Positions 13,239 to 14,106 of a DNA stretch of 14,106 bases are shown piece by piece. This DNA is from UBA4207 sp964352405 (GTDB taxonomy: Bacteria; Bdellovibrionota; Bacteriovoracia; Bacteriovoracales; Bacteriovoracaceae), in NCBI GenBank assembly GCA_964352405.1, contig CAYGRY010000070.1:1-14106 (forward strand). Direction: 5' to 3'. The translations under genes and the position numbers were made by a program. Position 1 is the first letter of the stretch, and the number at the start of each line of letters is the position of its first letter. Under the pieces are notes generated by a model, which saw only the letters and a list, made by a program, of their open reading frames with translations, was not told the origin of the DNA and did not search any database.

Positions 13239-14106
13239 GTTATTCTAATTATTTCTTGTTTTAAAAATCTTAAATTAATTGGCTTTGGTATAAAACTATC
13301 AAAGCCAATATCACGAGCTTTAATCATGTTTTCAAGGCTTGTGTGGCCTGTTAGTAAGATAAACTTGCTTTTATAGTTGATTCCTTGAAGTTTTTTGAAT
13401 AATTCAAATCCATCCATTTCAGGCATTACCAAATCGATAATTGTAACATCCCAAGGATTGCTCTGTGCTTGAGCCCTTTCAAGGAATTCAAGAGGAGAGT
13501 CAAAACATTTCATATTAATCTTTTCACTCTCTAAAAGATTTTGAAGGTAAACCAGAGAGCGTTGATCGTCATCAATAAAGGCTATGCTGATTTCTTTATG
13601 AAATTTTGTAAGATCAATATCTGTATTGAAAATTGTATGCTTAATCTGCTGTGGTGATGGAATAAATATTTTAAACACTGTGCCTTTACCTAATTCAGAA
13701 TCTATTTCTATCGAAACTTTAAGCAGTTCAGCCAGCTTCTTTGAAATCGCAAGACCTAATCCTGTTCCACCAAACTCTGATGAAATCTTTTTGTTAGCCT
13801 GTTGAAAGAGTTCAAAGATCTCTTCTTTTTCTTCTGCCGATATACCAATGCCTGTATCCTTAACAGAGATGCAGAACTCACCGTTCTCATTATCGTCGAT
13901 TTTTTCTAACAGGATTGAAACTTCACCTTTATTGGTAAATTTAATGGCATTGCCAATAATATTATTTAAAATCTGTAAGAGCTTTTCTCTATCAGTCCTA
14001 ATATGGCCTTCGTTTTCAATTTTAAAATTAAGAGCAATACCTTTTTGAACTGCGAGAGGTGAAAATAGTACTTCAATGCTTTGTAGTACTTCGCTTAGTG
14101 TAAAGT
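13229..14106 (-). CDS. Hybrid sensor histidine kinase, C-terminal part (cut by window end)
   Basis: The minus-strand frame is open from the window edge to TAG at 13229, about 291 codons. The first part is a histidine-kinase ATPase domain: an N box (LLQILNNIIGNAIKFTNKGE, about 13920-13980), DTGIGIS (about 13838-13858) and GGTGLGLAIS (about 13742-13771). A receiver domain follows (about 13240-13590) with acidic residues in FIDDD, the phospho-acceptor Asp in TIIDLVMPEMDG, the Thr in LLTGH and the Lys in PKP. Both domains look intact. The GTG at 13678 is only an internal codon, so the receiver is not a separate gene. The His-containing dimerisation domain and any sensor part lie to the right of the window. 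The receiver would accept phosphate from its own or another kinase; the signal is unknown. Confidence 0.93.
   Translation of the reverse strand, partial: FTLSEVLQSIEVLFSPLAVQKGIALNFKIENEGHIRTDREKLLQILNNIIGNAIKFTNKGEVSILLEKIDDNENGEFCISVKDTGIGISAEEKEEIFELFQQANKKISSEFGGTGLGLAISKKLAELLKVSIEIDSELGKGTVFKIFIPSPQQIKHTIFNTDIDLTKFHKEISIAFIDDDQRSLVYLQNLLESEKINMKCFDSPLEFLERAQAQSNPWDVTIIDLVMPEMDGFELFKKLQGINYKSKFILLTGHTSLENMIKARDIGFDSFIPKPINLRFLKQEIIRITQL

Noticed and set aside
13229..13678. A separate single-domain response regulator gene starting at 13678
   Set aside because: The frame continues without a stop through ATPase-domain motifs to the window edge, and the codon at 13678 is an internal GTG (KGTVFKIFIP). 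It is the receiver part of a hybrid kinase.
1..14106. Mobile element, phage, defence or CRISPR locus
   Set aside because: No transposase, integrase, phage structural gene, spaced direct repeats or toxin-antitoxin pair was seen on either strand.

Overview
This is a low-GC bacterial chromosomal window that is tightly packed and almost entirely housekeeping and envelope genes. It probably comes from a Bdellovibrionota-type bacterium, perhaps close to Bacteriovorax/Halobacteriovorax. That placement is an inference from three things: a stand-alone 60-residue histone-fold protein of the Bdellovibrio type, many small secreted proteins and lipoproteins without clear families, and the AT-rich composition. 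No mobile element, CRISPR array, prophage or IS was seen.

Left part (1-4314): the last codons of an off-window gene end in a rho-independent terminator, followed by a CAU-anticodon tRNA on the minus strand. Then come dapF (lysine and peptidoglycan precursor synthesis), a convergent VanZ-like membrane protein, and a plus-strand run of a small secreted protein, a TlyA-type rRNA methyltransferase and a LOG-family phosphoribohydrolase joined by ATGA overlaps. A good sigma70-type promoter (TTGCCA-17-TATACT) then starts a two-gene unit of a membrane-anchored cytochrome c and a gamma-carbonic-anhydrase-like protein, followed by a probable terminator.

Middle part (4315-9534): a 650-residue Cys-rich secreted protein of unknown function runs on the plus strand. 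It converges on a minus-strand block. Read in transcription order, that block is Nudix hydrolase, small one-TM protein and DUF374 acyltransferase-like protein, all joined by ATGA overlaps. A strong internal promoter then drives the bacterial histone, a DUF1499 lipoprotein and an SGNH-hydrolase lipoprotein. A perfect 11-bp inverted repeat just after the histone stop lies inside the lipoprotein's signal-peptide codons and may limit read-through.

Right part (9535-14106): a secreted protein with a low-complexity tail is followed by a strong GC-rich hairpin. Next is the polyamine pair agmatinase (speB) and biosynthetic arginine decarboxylase (speA), which together convert arginine to agmatine to putrescine. 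The window ends inside a minus-strand hybrid sensor kinase (ATPase domain plus C-terminal receiver) whose N-terminus lies outside.

Three convergent pairs (dapF/VanZ, Cys-rich protein/SGNH, speA/kinase) overlap at their 3' ends by 26, 17 and 10 bp, which underlines the compactness. The most noteworthy item is the histone and its operon context. I see no evidence of a wholly new multi-gene system.
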